Origin: Thalassobacter stenotrophicus | GTDB taxonomy: Bacteria; Pseudomonadota; Alphaproteobacteria; Rhodobacterales; Rhodobacteraceae | Reading direction: 5' to 3' | Assembly: GCF_001458315.1 (NCBI RefSeq) | Contig: NZ_CYRX01000030.1 | Location: forward strand, 1 to 64,000 | DNA: 64,000 bases | Translations under genes and position numbers: made by a program | The notes under the pieces: model-generated | What the model was told of the DNA's origin: nothing | Seen by the model: only the letters and a program-made list of their open reading frames with translations | The model's database searches: none | Shown here: positions 6,134 through 14,647 of the stretch, in pieces | Layout: each line of letters opens with the position of its first letter | How positions within the stretch are numbered: the first letter of the stretch is position 1

Positions 6134-9100
6134 ATGTCCAAGCCCAATCCGGCAAGCCCGGCTCTCTCAACCTCCGACGCTGATTTCACCTCTGCGCTGG
6201 CGCAGATCGGCGCGGAGATCGACCATCAACCCCTGCGCAGTTCAGCGCTGGCGCGCATCATGCGCGAGACGTTTCATGGCAGCGATGCCGGGGGCGCCTG
6301 GGACTGGCGCATAGCCTATGACCTGATGCAGGCCGCAGCCATCCAGGTTGTGCTGCGTGGGGACGGCGCGGCAGGTGACTTCGCTGCTGCAAAGCTGCTT
6401 GCCTCACGGCTGCTGACGGAAACCCGCCGCTCCGAGCAGCAGATCCGGCTGCAGCAGTTTTCCACGCCGCTGCCATTTGCGGCGCTGGTCTTGCGGGCCG
6501 CGGCGATCCGCAAGGGCGAGACCGTTCTGGAGCCCTCGGCTGGCACCGGTGCCCTGGCAGCTTTCGCCGCCCGGGCTGGTGCCACGCTTTTGCTCAACGA
6601 CATCGACCCCTTTCGCCAGTGCCTCCTGCGGGCCCTCTTCGGTGGCGATGTGACGGGCCATGACGGTGAGCATATCGACGATCTGCTGCAGACGCCGGTT
6701 CTACCCGACGTCGTGGTGATGAACCCGCCCTTCGCCTCCTCGGTCGATCGTTCCCGCGACAAGCACATCGCTGCAAAACATCTCATCGGGGCTGCAAAGC
6801 GTCTCGCGCCCGGCGGGCGGCTGGTGGCGATCATGCCGCCGGGATTCACGCCCGAACGCGATGCCGCGCATTGGTCCCGCGCCTGCGGTCTCCTGACGCC
6901 ACGCTTGGCGCTGACGATGCCGGGGCAGGTCTACCGCAAGCTCGGCACCTCTGTCGAAACCCAGCTGATGGTCTTCGACAAGGTGCAGGAGGACGGCGAA
7001 ATGATCCGCGCCGCGGTTCAGGATCTGGAGGAAGTCCTTCCTTTCGTTGACGCCGTGGCCGCGACCCGGACCGAGATGCGCCCAGTCCAACGGGCGGCAG
7101 CGATCCCTCATACTCGGTCGAGCGTTCCATCATCTGCCCCGCGCAAGGCCGCCGCTGCGCCTGTCGCCCCCTCCAAACCCCGGGCCAAGGCCGTTGTCCC
7201 GCTCAGCTTCACAAGCCTTCAGACCCCGCGCGACAACACGCCCATCTCGGACATCTATGCGCGCTACCGTCCGCAACGGATCGAGATTGCGAGTGCGCAG
7301 GAACATCCCACGCCGCTCGTTGAAAGCATCGCAATGGCCTCGGTTGCCCCGCCCATGCCCTCAAACACGGGCAGTGATGACTTGCGACTGCCCGCGAAGC
7401 TGATCGAGGAGGGTCACCTCTCCGAGGCGCAGCTGGAAACCATCATCATGGCGCATGACGCCCATGGGCGCGACCTGCCCGGTCGGTTCACTATCGATTA
7501 CGACCAGACCAAGCTGACGCGCGCCGATGATGACCAGGATGCACGTGCCTATCGCCTTGGCTATTTCCTCGGCGACGGCACCGGTTGCGGCAAGGGCCGC
7601 GAATGCGCGGGGCTCATCCTTGTCAACTGGCTGGCCGGGCGCAGAAAGGCGATCTGGGTCTCCAAATCCGCCACGCTTATTGAGGACGCGATCCGCGACT
7701 GGACCGATCTCGGCGGCTCGCCTGCCGACATTCAGCCGCTTTCCAAATGGAAATCGGACCAGCCGGTCCCGATGGGCGACGGTATCCTCTTCGTCACCTA
7801 CGCCACGCTGCGGTCCGCGGGCAAATGCGGCACCACGCGACTGAGCCAGATCCTCGAATGGATGGGCGCGGAGTTCGAAGGCGTGCTGGCCTTTGATGAG
7901 GCCCATGCCATGCAGAACGCAGCAGGGTCCGAGCAGGGCAGGGGGGTCAAACCCTCCCAGCAGGGCCTTGCTGGCCTGCGGCTGCAACTGGCAGCACCCC
8001 GCGCCCGCGTCTTCTACATCTCGGCCACGGGTGCCACGAGCGTGCACAATCTCGCCTATGCCGCGCGGCTGGGGCTCTGGGGGCAGGGCCCCGAATACCC
8101 CTTCCCAAGCCGCGAGAGTTTCGTTTCTGCGATGGAAGCCGGCGGCGTGGCTGCCATGGAGGTGGTCGCGCGTGATCTTAAGACGCTCGGCCTCTACACG
8201 GCGCGCGCCCTCAGCTTTGATGGCGTGGAGTATGACGTGCTCGAACACGCGCTCACCCCGGCCCAGATCGAGATCTACGACGCATACGCGGGTGCGTTTC
8301 GGACGATCCACCACAATCTCGAAGCGGCGTTGACTGCGACCGGCGTCAACGATGCCTCGGGCGAGACCAATGCGTCGGCAGCACGCGCCTCGGCCAAATC
8401 TCGCTTCGAGAGCACGAAGCAGCGCTTCTTCAACCATCTCCTGATGGGCATGAAGGCTCCAAGCATCATCCACGCCATCAAGGACGATCTGGCAACGGGC
8501 AAGGCTTGCGTCATCCAGGTGGTTTCGACAGGTGAGAGCCTGCTGAAACGTCGACTTGAGACAATGGACCCGGAGGATGAACTCGTTGAGGGGGCCTTGA
8601 CGCCGCGCGACTATGTTCTGGGCTACCTCGAACAGGCCTTCCCGATTCATGCGCAAAAGCTGGTCGAGATCGACGGCAACATGGTGGCCGAACCTTTGCG
8701 GGATGAGACCGGCGCGCTCGTTGTCTCGCGCGAGGCGCTCGCCCTGCGAGATGCGGCCATGATGGAGTTGATGACGCTCGCCCCGATCCCTTCGGCGCTG
8801 GATCAGATCCTCTGGGCCTTTGGCGACGAGGCCGTGGCAGAAGTCACGGGGCGGTCCATCCGACCCCTCAAGGCCGAGTATGGTCATCTCTTCATCGAAA
8901 AGCGCGCCGCCAGCAGCAATTCATCCGAAACCCAAGCCTTCATGGACGGTGATAAGGATATCCTTATCTTCTCCGATGCGGGCGGTACGGGCCGGTCGTA
9001 TCATGCGGCGCAAACGGCGAAGAACCAGAAACGGCGGCGGCACTACCTGCTGGAGCCCGGCTGGCGCGCCGATGCGGCCATCCAGGGGCTGGGCCGCACG

Positions 9101-10408
9101 CATCGCTCGGCGCAGGTCAGCGCGCCCTTCTTCCGGGTCTGCACCTCCGATGTGCATGGCGAAAAACGTTTCACCTCGACGATCGCCAAACGCCTCGACC
9201 AGCTGGGGGCTTTGACCAAGGGTCAGCGCGAGACCGGCTCGCATGGCATGTTCCGCGAAGAGGACAATCTCGAAAGCCCGATCGCGCGGGCCGCACTACG
9301 TGGGTATTTCGCCGATCTTGCCGCCGGACGCGCTGAGGCGATGAGCTACGAGAGCTTCACCGACTGGACGGCCCTGCGGCTGATCGACAAGGACGGGGTG
9401 CTGCTCGAGGAGCTGCCGCCGATCCAGCGGTTTCTCAACCGGGTGCTTGCCCTTCCCATCCACATGCAGAACGCGCTCTTTGCCGAGTTCATGCGTCGGA
9501 TCGCTGATCAGACGGAACGGGCGCGCGCGGCGGGCACGCTCGATCTCGGCGTGGAAACCCTGCGCGGCGAAAAGATCGAGCAGGTCTCCACCGAGGATCT
9601 CTGGACCTGCCCGAAATCCGGGGCGGTGACGCGGATCATCGGACTTGAGGTGACGGACCCGGTCCACGTGCTGTCGGCGGATGACGCCCTGTCGCGCAAT
9701 CCCGACAAGCTACCGATGGTTAACCGTGCTTCGGGACGCGCAGCGCTCATCTCGGCGCGCCCCATGCAGATGTATGACGAGGACATTGTCACGCTGATGC
9801 GCAAGGCGGTGCGGCCAAACGGGTCCAGCTATCTGGAGGAGACGCGGTTCGAGTCCTCGGCCTGGGAAGACATCGGAAGGCCTGAGTTTGCAAGGCTTTG
9901 GGATGCCGAGGCTGCGTCCCTGCCAAAAACCACCACGATCAAGCTCTACCTGCTGACCGGGCTCTTGTTGCCTATCTGGAAGGACATTCCGACCACCAAT
10001 GAGCGCATCTACCGGGTCACGCCCGACGGGGCGACCGCGATGATCGGGCGGACGCTGAGCGAAGAAGGGGCGGCCGCGCTGCGCGCCCGCTTCCTCGTCT
10101 CCAATCCGCAAACACCGCAGGAGATGCTGACCGCCGCCCTCGGCACCACCGCGCCGGTCGATCTGGGCCGGGGTCTGACTCTGACCCGTCGTCGTGTCGC
10201 AGGCGAGATGCGCCTTGAGTTGGGCGGTGCGGATCGGGGCATGATCGACGGCCTCAAGGCCCTCGGCTGCTTCACGGAGATCATCGCCTTTCAGTTGCGG
10301 GTGTTTCTGCCGCACGGGGACGGGATCGACACAGCGGGCATCCTCTCCCGGATTGTTGGAACCGGACCAGACGCCACTTGGGACGTAACTTCAGTGGCAG
10401 CAGAATAG
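6134..10408 (+). CDS. Methyltransferase-strawberry notch helicase fusion
   Basis: A 1,424-residue protein. Residues about 100-310 form a Rossmann methyltransferase domain (ETVLEPSAGTGALA, then VVVMNPPF near 193-200, the N-PP-F motif of amino-methylating enzymes). A linker with Pro/Ala repeats follows. Residues about 430-1,100 match the bacterial strawberry-notch/SNF2-like helicase: a GTGCGKGRE P-loop near 482-490, a DEAH box near 589-592 and the helicase C-domain with GLGRTHRSAQ near 990. The rest resembles the SBNO C-terminal region. Such proteins are common on plasmids and ICEs and have been suggested to protect or remodel incoming DNA, but no activity is established. The ATG at 6134 follows AAAGGAAAATCCC; the upstream in-frame start lacks a ribosome site. 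Confidence 0.88.
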   Translation: MSKPNPASPALSTSDADFTSALAQIGAEIDHQPLRSSALARIMRETFHGSDAGGAWDWRIAYDLMQAAAIQVVLRGDGAAGDFAAAKLLASRLLTETRRSEQQIRLQQFSTPLPFAALVLRAAAIRKGETVLEPSAGTGALAAFAARAGATLLLNDIDPFRQCLLRALFGGDVTGHDGEHIDDLLQTPVLPDVVVMNPPFASSVDRSRDKHIAAKHLIGAAKRLAPGGRLVAIMPPGFTPERDAAHWSRACGLLTPRLALTMPGQVYRKLGTSVETQLMVFDKVQEDGEMIRAAVQDLEEVLPFVDAVAATRTEMRPVQRAAAIPHTRSSVPSSAPRKAAAAPVAPSKPRAKAVVPLSFTSLQTPRDNTPISDIYARYRPQRIEIASAQEHPTPLVESIAMASVAPPMPSNTGSDDLRLPAKLIEEGHLSEAQLETIIMAHDAHGRDLPGRFTIDYDQTKLTRADDDQDARAYRLGYFLGDGTGCGKGRECAGLILVNWLAGRRKAIWVSKSATLIEDAIRDWTDLGGSPADIQPLSKWKSDQPVPMGDGILFVTYATLRSAGKCGTTRLSQILEWMGAEFEGVLAFDEAHAMQNAAGSEQGRGVKPSQQGLAGLRLQLAAPRARVFYISATGATSVHNLAYAARLGLWGQGPEYPFPSRESFVSAMEAGGVAAMEVVARDLKTLGLYTARALSFDGVEYDVLEHALTPAQIEIYDAYAGAFRTIHHNLEAALTATGVNDASGETNASAARASAKSRFESTKQRFFNHLLMGMKAPSIIHAIKDDLATGKACVIQVVSTGESLLKRRLETMDPEDELVEGALTPRDYVLGYLEQAFPIHAQKLVEIDGNMVAEPLRDETGALVVSREALALRDAAMMELMTLAPIPSALDQILWAFGDEAVAEVTGRSIRPLKAEYGHLFIEKRAASSNSSETQAFMDGDKDILIFSDAGGTGRSYHAAQTAKNQKRRRHYLLEPGWRADAAIQGLGRTHRSAQVSAPFFRVCTSDVHGEKRFTSTIAKRLDQLGALTKGQRETGSHGMFREEDNLESPIARAALRGYFADLAAGRAEAMSYESFTDWTALRLIDKDGVLLEELPPIQRFLNRVLALPIHMQNALFAEFMRRIADQTERARAAGTLDLGVETLRGEKIEQVSTEDLWTCPKSGAVTRIIGLEVTDPVHVLSADDALSRNPDKLPMVNRASGRAALISARPMQMYDEDIVTLMRKAVRPNGSSYLEETRFESSAWEDIGRPEFARLWDAEAASLPKTTTIKLYLLTGLLLPIWKDIPTTNERIYRVTPDGATAMIGRTLSEEGAAALRARFLVSNPQTPQEMLTAALGTTAPVDLGRGLTLTRRRVAGEMRLELGGADRGMIDGLKALGCFTEIIAFQLRVFLPHGDGIDTAGILSRIVGTGPDATWDVTSVAAE

Positions 10409-10422
10409 GCGAGGGGACGATC

Positions 10423-10728
10423 ATGACTCTCGGAGAGATCAAAGCCGCCATCGATGCAGGTCAGACCGTACATTGGGCCAACACCGGCTACCGCGTGCAC
10501 AAGGACAGCCTCGGCCAATACCTGATCACGTTTGAGCCGAACGGTAGCACCATCGGGCTGACCGACCGGAGCGGGCAGCGGTTGAACGGGGAGGAAGCAG
10601 AGTTCTTCATTGCGGGATCGGAGGAGGGCGACGAGAATACCCAGGACAGCCATCCGAGGCCAGACGGGCAGGGGAGGGGCGTCGTACCCGGCGGGAAGGT
10701 GGCACAGTCTTTCAGGCGTCAGCGCTAA
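10423..10728 (+). CDS. Small hypothetical protein after the helicase
   Basis: A 101-residue protein starting 14 bases after the helicase stop, with GAGGGGACGATC as ribosome site, so it is probably in the same operon. The first 70 residues are folded-looking (TLGEIKAAIDAGQTVHWAN, then YLITFEPNG), while the tail is rich in Gly, Asp and Arg and probably disordered. No family recognised. Confidence 0.65.
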   Translation: MTLGEIKAAIDAGQTVHWANTGYRVHKDSLGQYLITFEPNGSTIGLTDRSGQRLNGEEAEFFIAGSEEGDENTQDSHPRPDGQGRGVVPGGKVAQSFRRQR

Positions 10729-10748
10729 ACTGAAGGTTGGGAAGAAAG

Positions 10749-10762
10749 GAAAGCGAGCTTTC
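10749..10762 (+). promoter_or_regulatory. Small hairpin before the DUF736 gene
   Basis: GAAAGC-GA-GCTTTC, related to the AAAGC-GG-GCTTT elements at 657 and 6081. It lies about 90 bases before the DUF736 start and may act in termination or attenuation. Confidence 0.45.
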
Positions 10763-10853
10763 TGGTTTGTGATCCCTCAAGGGGTCGAGAAAGCAATCCC
10801 GGATGCGCTGGCAAGAACGTCAGGCACCGAACAATCTGAAAAGGAACCATCCC

Positions 10854-11582
10854 ATGTTCGCAGGAACCCTCACCCGCAATGTCGAGACCGCAGCCGCTCA
10901 GTACACCGGCATGATCCACTCGACGCGCTTTGACATCGCCATCCAGTTGGAGGCGCGGGCCAAGATGTCCGAACGCAGCCCGGATTTTGACGTGACGGCA
11001 GTCAACAAATCCGGTCGCAAGGTGCGCATCGGCACGGCCTGGAACGAGACCGGCAATACCAGCGGCAACCCCTACGTCTCGATGCAGATCGATGTCGGCT
11101 TGGGCCCGTTCCGGGTCAACGCGGTGCAGACGAAAGAGGCGCGCGCGACCCAAAGCGGCGACTTCGAGATCATCCCGCTGGTCTCGAACGGCCTGATGAA
11201 GTCCGGCTCGATCTCGGGCGAGTTGACCGCCATGGACGCTGACAACGCCTTCACCGGCTACATCGCCAACATGATGTTCGATCTGGAGTTCATGCTGATC
11301 GAGAACAGCTACAAATCCGAGGAGACCCACCCGGATTACCGCGTCGAGGTCAGCTCGCCCCGGGGCACACCGATCCGCGTCGGATCGGCGTGGATGGCCA
11401 AAAGCAGCCGCACGGGCAATGACTACCTGTCGCTGCTGATCAACACGCCCGATGGCGATCTGCGCGTCAACGCCGTGCAGAACGAAAAACAGCGCGGCGG
11501 GCAGACCTTCTCGATCATCCCGTTCATCGACAGCGGTGAGCAACCGCAGGACGCAGGCGCGGGGCTGTCGCTGGTTGCCTAA
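10854..11582 (+). CDS. Tandem DUF736 protein
   Basis: A 242-residue protein made of two DUF736 units, about residues 1-112 and 115-235. Each unit ends with the same pattern: FRVNAVQ then FEIIPL in the first, LRVNAVQ then FSIIPF in the second, each preceded by a G-AW and a Y-S segment. Single-domain DUF736 proteins (about 100 residues) are frequent on alphaproteobacterial plasmids and have no known role; here an internal duplication has made a two-domain form. The start at 10854 follows AAAAGGAACCATCCC. A strong terminator at 11616 closes the unit. Confidence 0.85.
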   Translation: MFAGTLTRNVETAAAQYTGMIHSTRFDIAIQLEARAKMSERSPDFDVTAVNKSGRKVRIGTAWNETGNTSGNPYVSMQIDVGLGPFRVNAVQTKEARATQSGDFEIIPLVSNGLMKSGSISGELTAMDADNAFTGYIANMMFDLEFMLIENSYKSEETHPDYRVEVSSPRGTPIRVGSAWMAKSSRTGNDYLSLLINTPDGDLRVNAVQNEKQRGGQTFSIIPFIDSGEQPQDAGAGLSLVA

Positions 11583-11882
11583 TCGGCGCGCGAGGGGGAG
11601 ACGATCTGAACCGAAAGGGGAGCCGTGGGACCACGGTTCCCCTTTTTCTGTACTGGTGTGGTTGAATGAACCCGGCGTACATTGCTGACGTTCGTGTCGC
11701 CCGCAGCTAATGCTACCGAAGAGCCCAGAAGATCCAATGCTGCACGTTGCATCAATGTCCGCTCTTTTGCGCAGATGAAAATGTAGGTCTTTTTGTTAAG
11801 GAATCTCAAGCCGGTTGGCATTGACGCAAAGCTTTTTGCCCGTAGAAATACGGATTGGTGTTTGCGCCGACACCTGCGATGA
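11583..11882. other. Intergenic stretch before the sensor kinase
   Basis: Apart from the terminator at 11616-11647, this 300-base stretch shows no convincing gene. It is visibly more AT-rich than the accessory array to the left, as is the downstream kinase region, which suggests the boundary between two segments of different origin. It should contain the promoter of the kinase operon, but no clear -35/-10 pair stands out. Confidence 0.5.
11616..11647 (+). terminator. Rho-independent terminator after the DUF736 gene
   Basis: AGGGGAGCCGTGG (11616-11628) pairs with CCACGGTTCCCCT (11631-11643), with one G-T pair, a 2-base loop and a following T-run. It is the clearest terminator in the window and ends the accessory array. 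Confidence 0.85.
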
Positions 11883-13403
11883 ATGCAAATGGCCGTCTCA
11901 TATCCAACAAACTTCTGGCGGAACACTTTGCTATGGGCGCTTGCCGTCATGCTCGCTCTCGGCGGGGTGGCGTTTTTTGAACGACAGAACTTGGTGCGTG
12001 AACTGACGATCAAAAGTGAAACGCTGCATCGTCTGGCCTCACAGCGGGCTGATCAGCACGATGCGCATCTGACATCGTTGTCTGCAATTTTTGTGGCTGG
12101 TGGGATGGAGCGGCAGGACTTACTGTTAGACGTGGCCGCGACGATCAGGCGGTTTTACCCACGTATTACGTCGGTGAATGTTGTCCCATACGTTCCGTCC
12201 CAAACCGCCATAGAAACGCAGCCCGGTCTTTCGTTACAGGCGAGGGAACGCGTCATTGAATTGGCCCGCCGCTCGACCGGGGCTTTGCAAATTGGGCCAA
12301 TGCCGGACCTGCCGGATCACTATCTGCTAGTGAAACGCACCCCTAATTCTGATGCGGCACGGCACGGTTTAGCGCTGGTGATTGACGCCCGCGCGCTGAT
12401 TGCCACAGATGATCCGTTTTGGGACACGCCATCAGCTTCTTTGCGTCTGTCGACGCCTGATGGTCAAACGGCATTGGTCGGTGAGGTTTCATCGGGTGAG
12501 ACTGGGTTTTCCAAACCGCTCGGCAGTGCGTCTCAGCCTTTGGTGTTTGAGACCTCTTTGACAATTGGGCTGTCTGACCTGTTGCCGGTCGAGACAGTGG
12601 TCTTTGTTATCGCACTGGTCACGGCCCTCTTTTTGCTGTCAGCCTTCGGTCTAAAGCAACGCGCGCGCACCAAAGATGCAGAAGACCGCGCCAAGCTGAG
12701 CGCGCAGGAAACGCGGCTAGCCCACGCCTCCCGCGTGAATGCAATGGGCGAAATGGCCAGCGGCATGGCGCATGAACTGGCGCAACCTCTGACCGCAATC
12801 CTGAGTCAAGCGCAGGCTGGCCGCCATTTGGCGCGGCGTGGTGAGGTCGCACGTCTTGGCACTGTGTTGGACGACACGGTATCCCAAGCACAGCGCGCGG
12901 CAAATCTCCTTGATCGCCTGCGAAGGTGGAGCAAACCGAACCGTGCCCCGTCTGAGGCCTGTTCCGTCCATGAAGCCGCGCAAAGCGTTAAAAATCTGTT
13001 GGCATTGGAGGCCAAGACGAAGGGGGCTGGCATTACCCTGTCGCTGTATGATCACCCACTTTTCATTGACGCCGATCCGGTCGAGTTGGAACAGGTTGTG
13101 TTTAATCTGATGCGCAACGCGCTTGATGCCTCGGACGAGGCACAGGTCACGATCCGCACGTATGTCGATGGCCCGTCGGTCATTTTGGATGTCAGCGATA
13201 CCGGGCCGGGGGTGTCTGACGACCTTAGGCCTCGCGTCTTTGAGCCTTTCGTGACAGGCAAACCGGATGGAACGGGGCTTGGCCTTGCGCTGTGTCAAAG
13301 GCTGATTGAGGAAATGGGCGGTGATATCAAGCTGCTCGACGACACCGACCAGACCACGTTCCGTTTGTCCCTGCCGCGCTCAATCAAGACGGTGAGACCA
13401 TGA
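11883..13403 (+). CDS. Membrane sensor histidine kinase
   Basis: A 506-residue kinase. A transmembrane helix at about 14-32 and a second at about 238-257 frame a 200-residue periplasmic sensor region with no recognised fold. The cytoplasmic part has a HisKA domain with the phospho-acceptor in AHELAQPLTAI (His297) and an ATPase domain with NLMRNALDA (N box), DTGPGV (G1) and GTGLGLAL (G2). This arrangement, paired with a FixJ-type regulator, is typical of proteobacterial FixL/DctB-like kinases. It overlaps the regulator gene by four bases. ATG codons at 11883 and 11889 are both possible; neither has a strong ribosome site. The next two genes are exported proteins, possibly its signal partners or targets. 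Confidence 0.88.
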   Translation: MQMAVSYPTNFWRNTLLWALAVMLALGGVAFFERQNLVRELTIKSETLHRLASQRADQHDAHLTSLSAIFVAGGMERQDLLLDVAATIRRFYPRITSVNVVPYVPSQTAIETQPGLSLQARERVIELARRSTGALQIGPMPDLPDHYLLVKRTPNSDAARHGLALVIDARALIATDDPFWDTPSASLRLSTPDGQTALVGEVSSGETGFSKPLGSASQPLVFETSLTIGLSDLLPVETVVFVIALVTALFLLSAFGLKQRARTKDAEDRAKLSAQETRLAHASRVNAMGEMASGMAHELAQPLTAILSQAQAGRHLARRGEVARLGTVLDDTVSQAQRAANLLDRLRRWSKPNRAPSEACSVHEAAQSVKNLLALEAKTKGAGITLSLYDHPLFIDADPVELEQVVFNLMRNALDASDEAQVTIRTYVDGPSVILDVSDTGPGVSDDLRPRVFEPFVTGKPDGTGLGLALCQRLIEEMGGDIKLLDDTDQTTFRLSLPRSIKTVRP

Positions 13404-14005
13404 CCAACCATGTTTACCTCGTTGATGATGATGAGGCTGTTCGCAACGCGCTGAGCCTTTTGTTGGAAACCGTCGGGCTGAATGTGTGCAGTTTTGCCTC
13501 GCCCGAGAAATTCCTGAGCCAAGTGGCAGACTTGACGCCGGGATGCCTGATCCTTGACATCAGGATGCCTGCTATTTCGGGGCTGAAACTGCAAGAAAAG
13601 CTAACCGAGAAAGGCGTGTCATGGCCCACCGTCATTATCAGCGGACACGGCGATATCGAGGCGTGCAGGCGCGCGTTTCGCAATGGGGCGATTGATTTTC
13701 TGAGCAAGCCCGTCGACGAACAAAACCTGATCGACGCAATCCAGAAGGGTCATGCAGAGCTGGAAGCTAACCAGCAGGCTTTGGAAGAACGCGCAGAAGC
13801 GGTGGCATTGGTGCGCAATCTGTCCACACGCGAACAACAGGTTCTTGAGATGATCGCAAAGGGTCTGACGACCAAGCAAATCGCTGACGCGCTGACCCTG
13901 TCACCCCGCACAGTTGAAAGTCACCGCGCGGCTATTGCGGCCAAAGCGGGCACGTCCTCGGCGGCGGAATTGACCCGTTATTGGTTGGATGCACAGGCAG
14001 ACTAA
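13400..14005 (+). CDS. FixJ/NarL-type response regulator
   Basis: A 201-residue regulator. The receiver domain (1-120) has the acidic pocket VDDDE, the phospho-acceptor Asp53 in ILDIRMP and the conserved Lys in FLSKPVD. A LuxR-type helix-turn-helix follows (about 138-195: LSTREQQVLEMIAKG, then KQIADALTLSPRTVESHR). The partner kinase is directly upstream with a four-base overlap. Likely targets are the exported haem-binding-type and ankyrin genes that follow; an inverted repeat in their leader (14053-14071) is a candidate site. Confidence 0.9.
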   Translation: MTNHVYLVDDDEAVRNALSLLLETVGLNVCSFASPEKFLSQVADLTPGCLILDIRMPAISGLKLQEKLTEKGVSWPTVIISGHGDIEACRRAFRNGAIDFLSKPVDEQNLIDAIQKGHAELEANQQALEERAEAVALVRNLSTREQQVLEMIAKGLTTKQIADALTLSPRTVESHRAAIAAKAGTSSAAELTRYWLDAQAD

Positions 14006-14052
14006 CACACTTATCAGTAGAACTACGGACACCTTTGCGGATGCTACGAATA

Positions 14053-14071
14053 TCGCCGATCACAGCGGCGA
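14053..14071 (+). promoter_or_regulatory. Inverted repeat upstream of the HbpS-like gene
   Basis: TCGCCG (14053-14058) and CGGCGA (14066-14071) form a symmetric site with a 7-base centre, 41 bases before the ATG of the exported HbpS-like protein. It could be an operator for the adjacent response regulator or an mRNA leader hairpin. Confidence 0.4.
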
Positions 14072-14111
14072 ATTAGAACTGGAGCATCAGTTCAACAAAA
14101 GGAAATACACA

Positions 14112-14594
14112 ATGATCCGTTCCATCGCACTTGCCACAGCTCTGCTGACACCCGCTGCAGCCTTCGCCCAAGACCTGCCCACAGCTCCTTACTTGCCGCT
14201 CGATATGGCAACCACAGCAACACAGGCTGCCGTCGCTGCATGTTCTGCCGAAGGTCACAATGTCAGCGTCGCAATCGTTGCGCGCAGCGGCGAGACCAAA
14301 GTGCTATTGCGTGCCGACAACGCGGGCCCGCATACCGTTGGGTCCAGCACAGGCAAAGCGTTCACATCCGCCAGTATGGGCCGTGACACGGCAGGTCTTG
14401 CGGGGTTTATCGGTGGTAACCCTGAAAACGGTGGTCTGCGCGATATGGACAGCCGTCTGGTGATCCAGGCTGGCGGCCTGCCCATCCGGATCGGTGGCGC
14501 ATTGGTCGGTGGCATCGGTGTCGGTGGCGCACCATCTGGCGCAATTGACGAGACATGTGCCCGCGCAGGTCTTGACGCAATCGGTGCTGAGTAA
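14112..14594 (+). CDS. Exported HbpS/GlcG-family (DUF336) haem-binding-type protein
   Basis: A 160-residue protein. Residues 1-19 are a signal peptide (IRSIALATALLTPAAAFA, cut before QD). The mature part is a DUF336 domain of the GlcG/HbpS family: AACSAEGHNVSVAIVARSG, then HTVGSSTGKAFTSASM, and the C-terminal GGLPIRIGGALVGGIGVGGA loop that is diagnostic of the family. HbpS of Streptomyces is an extracellular haem-binding protein that senses redox stress and acts on the kinase SenS; here too a kinase and regulator lie directly upstream. Haem binding by this protein is inferred, not shown. Confidence 0.82.
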   Translation: MIRSIALATALLTPAAAFAQDLPTAPYLPLDMATTATQAAVAACSAEGHNVSVAIVARSGETKVLLRADNAGPHTVGSSTGKAFTSASMGRDTAGLAGFIGGNPENGGLRDMDSRLVIQAGGLPIRIGGALVGGIGVGGAPSGAIDETCARAGLDAIGAE

Positions 14595-14647
14595 AGTACA
14601 TGGCCCGTCCCTCGGGGGGCGGGCCCCTCTTTCTGAAAGGCAACATC

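Noticed and set aside
7361-8887. A 508-codon minus-strand frame inside the helicase gene
   Set aside because: It lies opposite the helicase P-loop and DEAH box and shows no domain.
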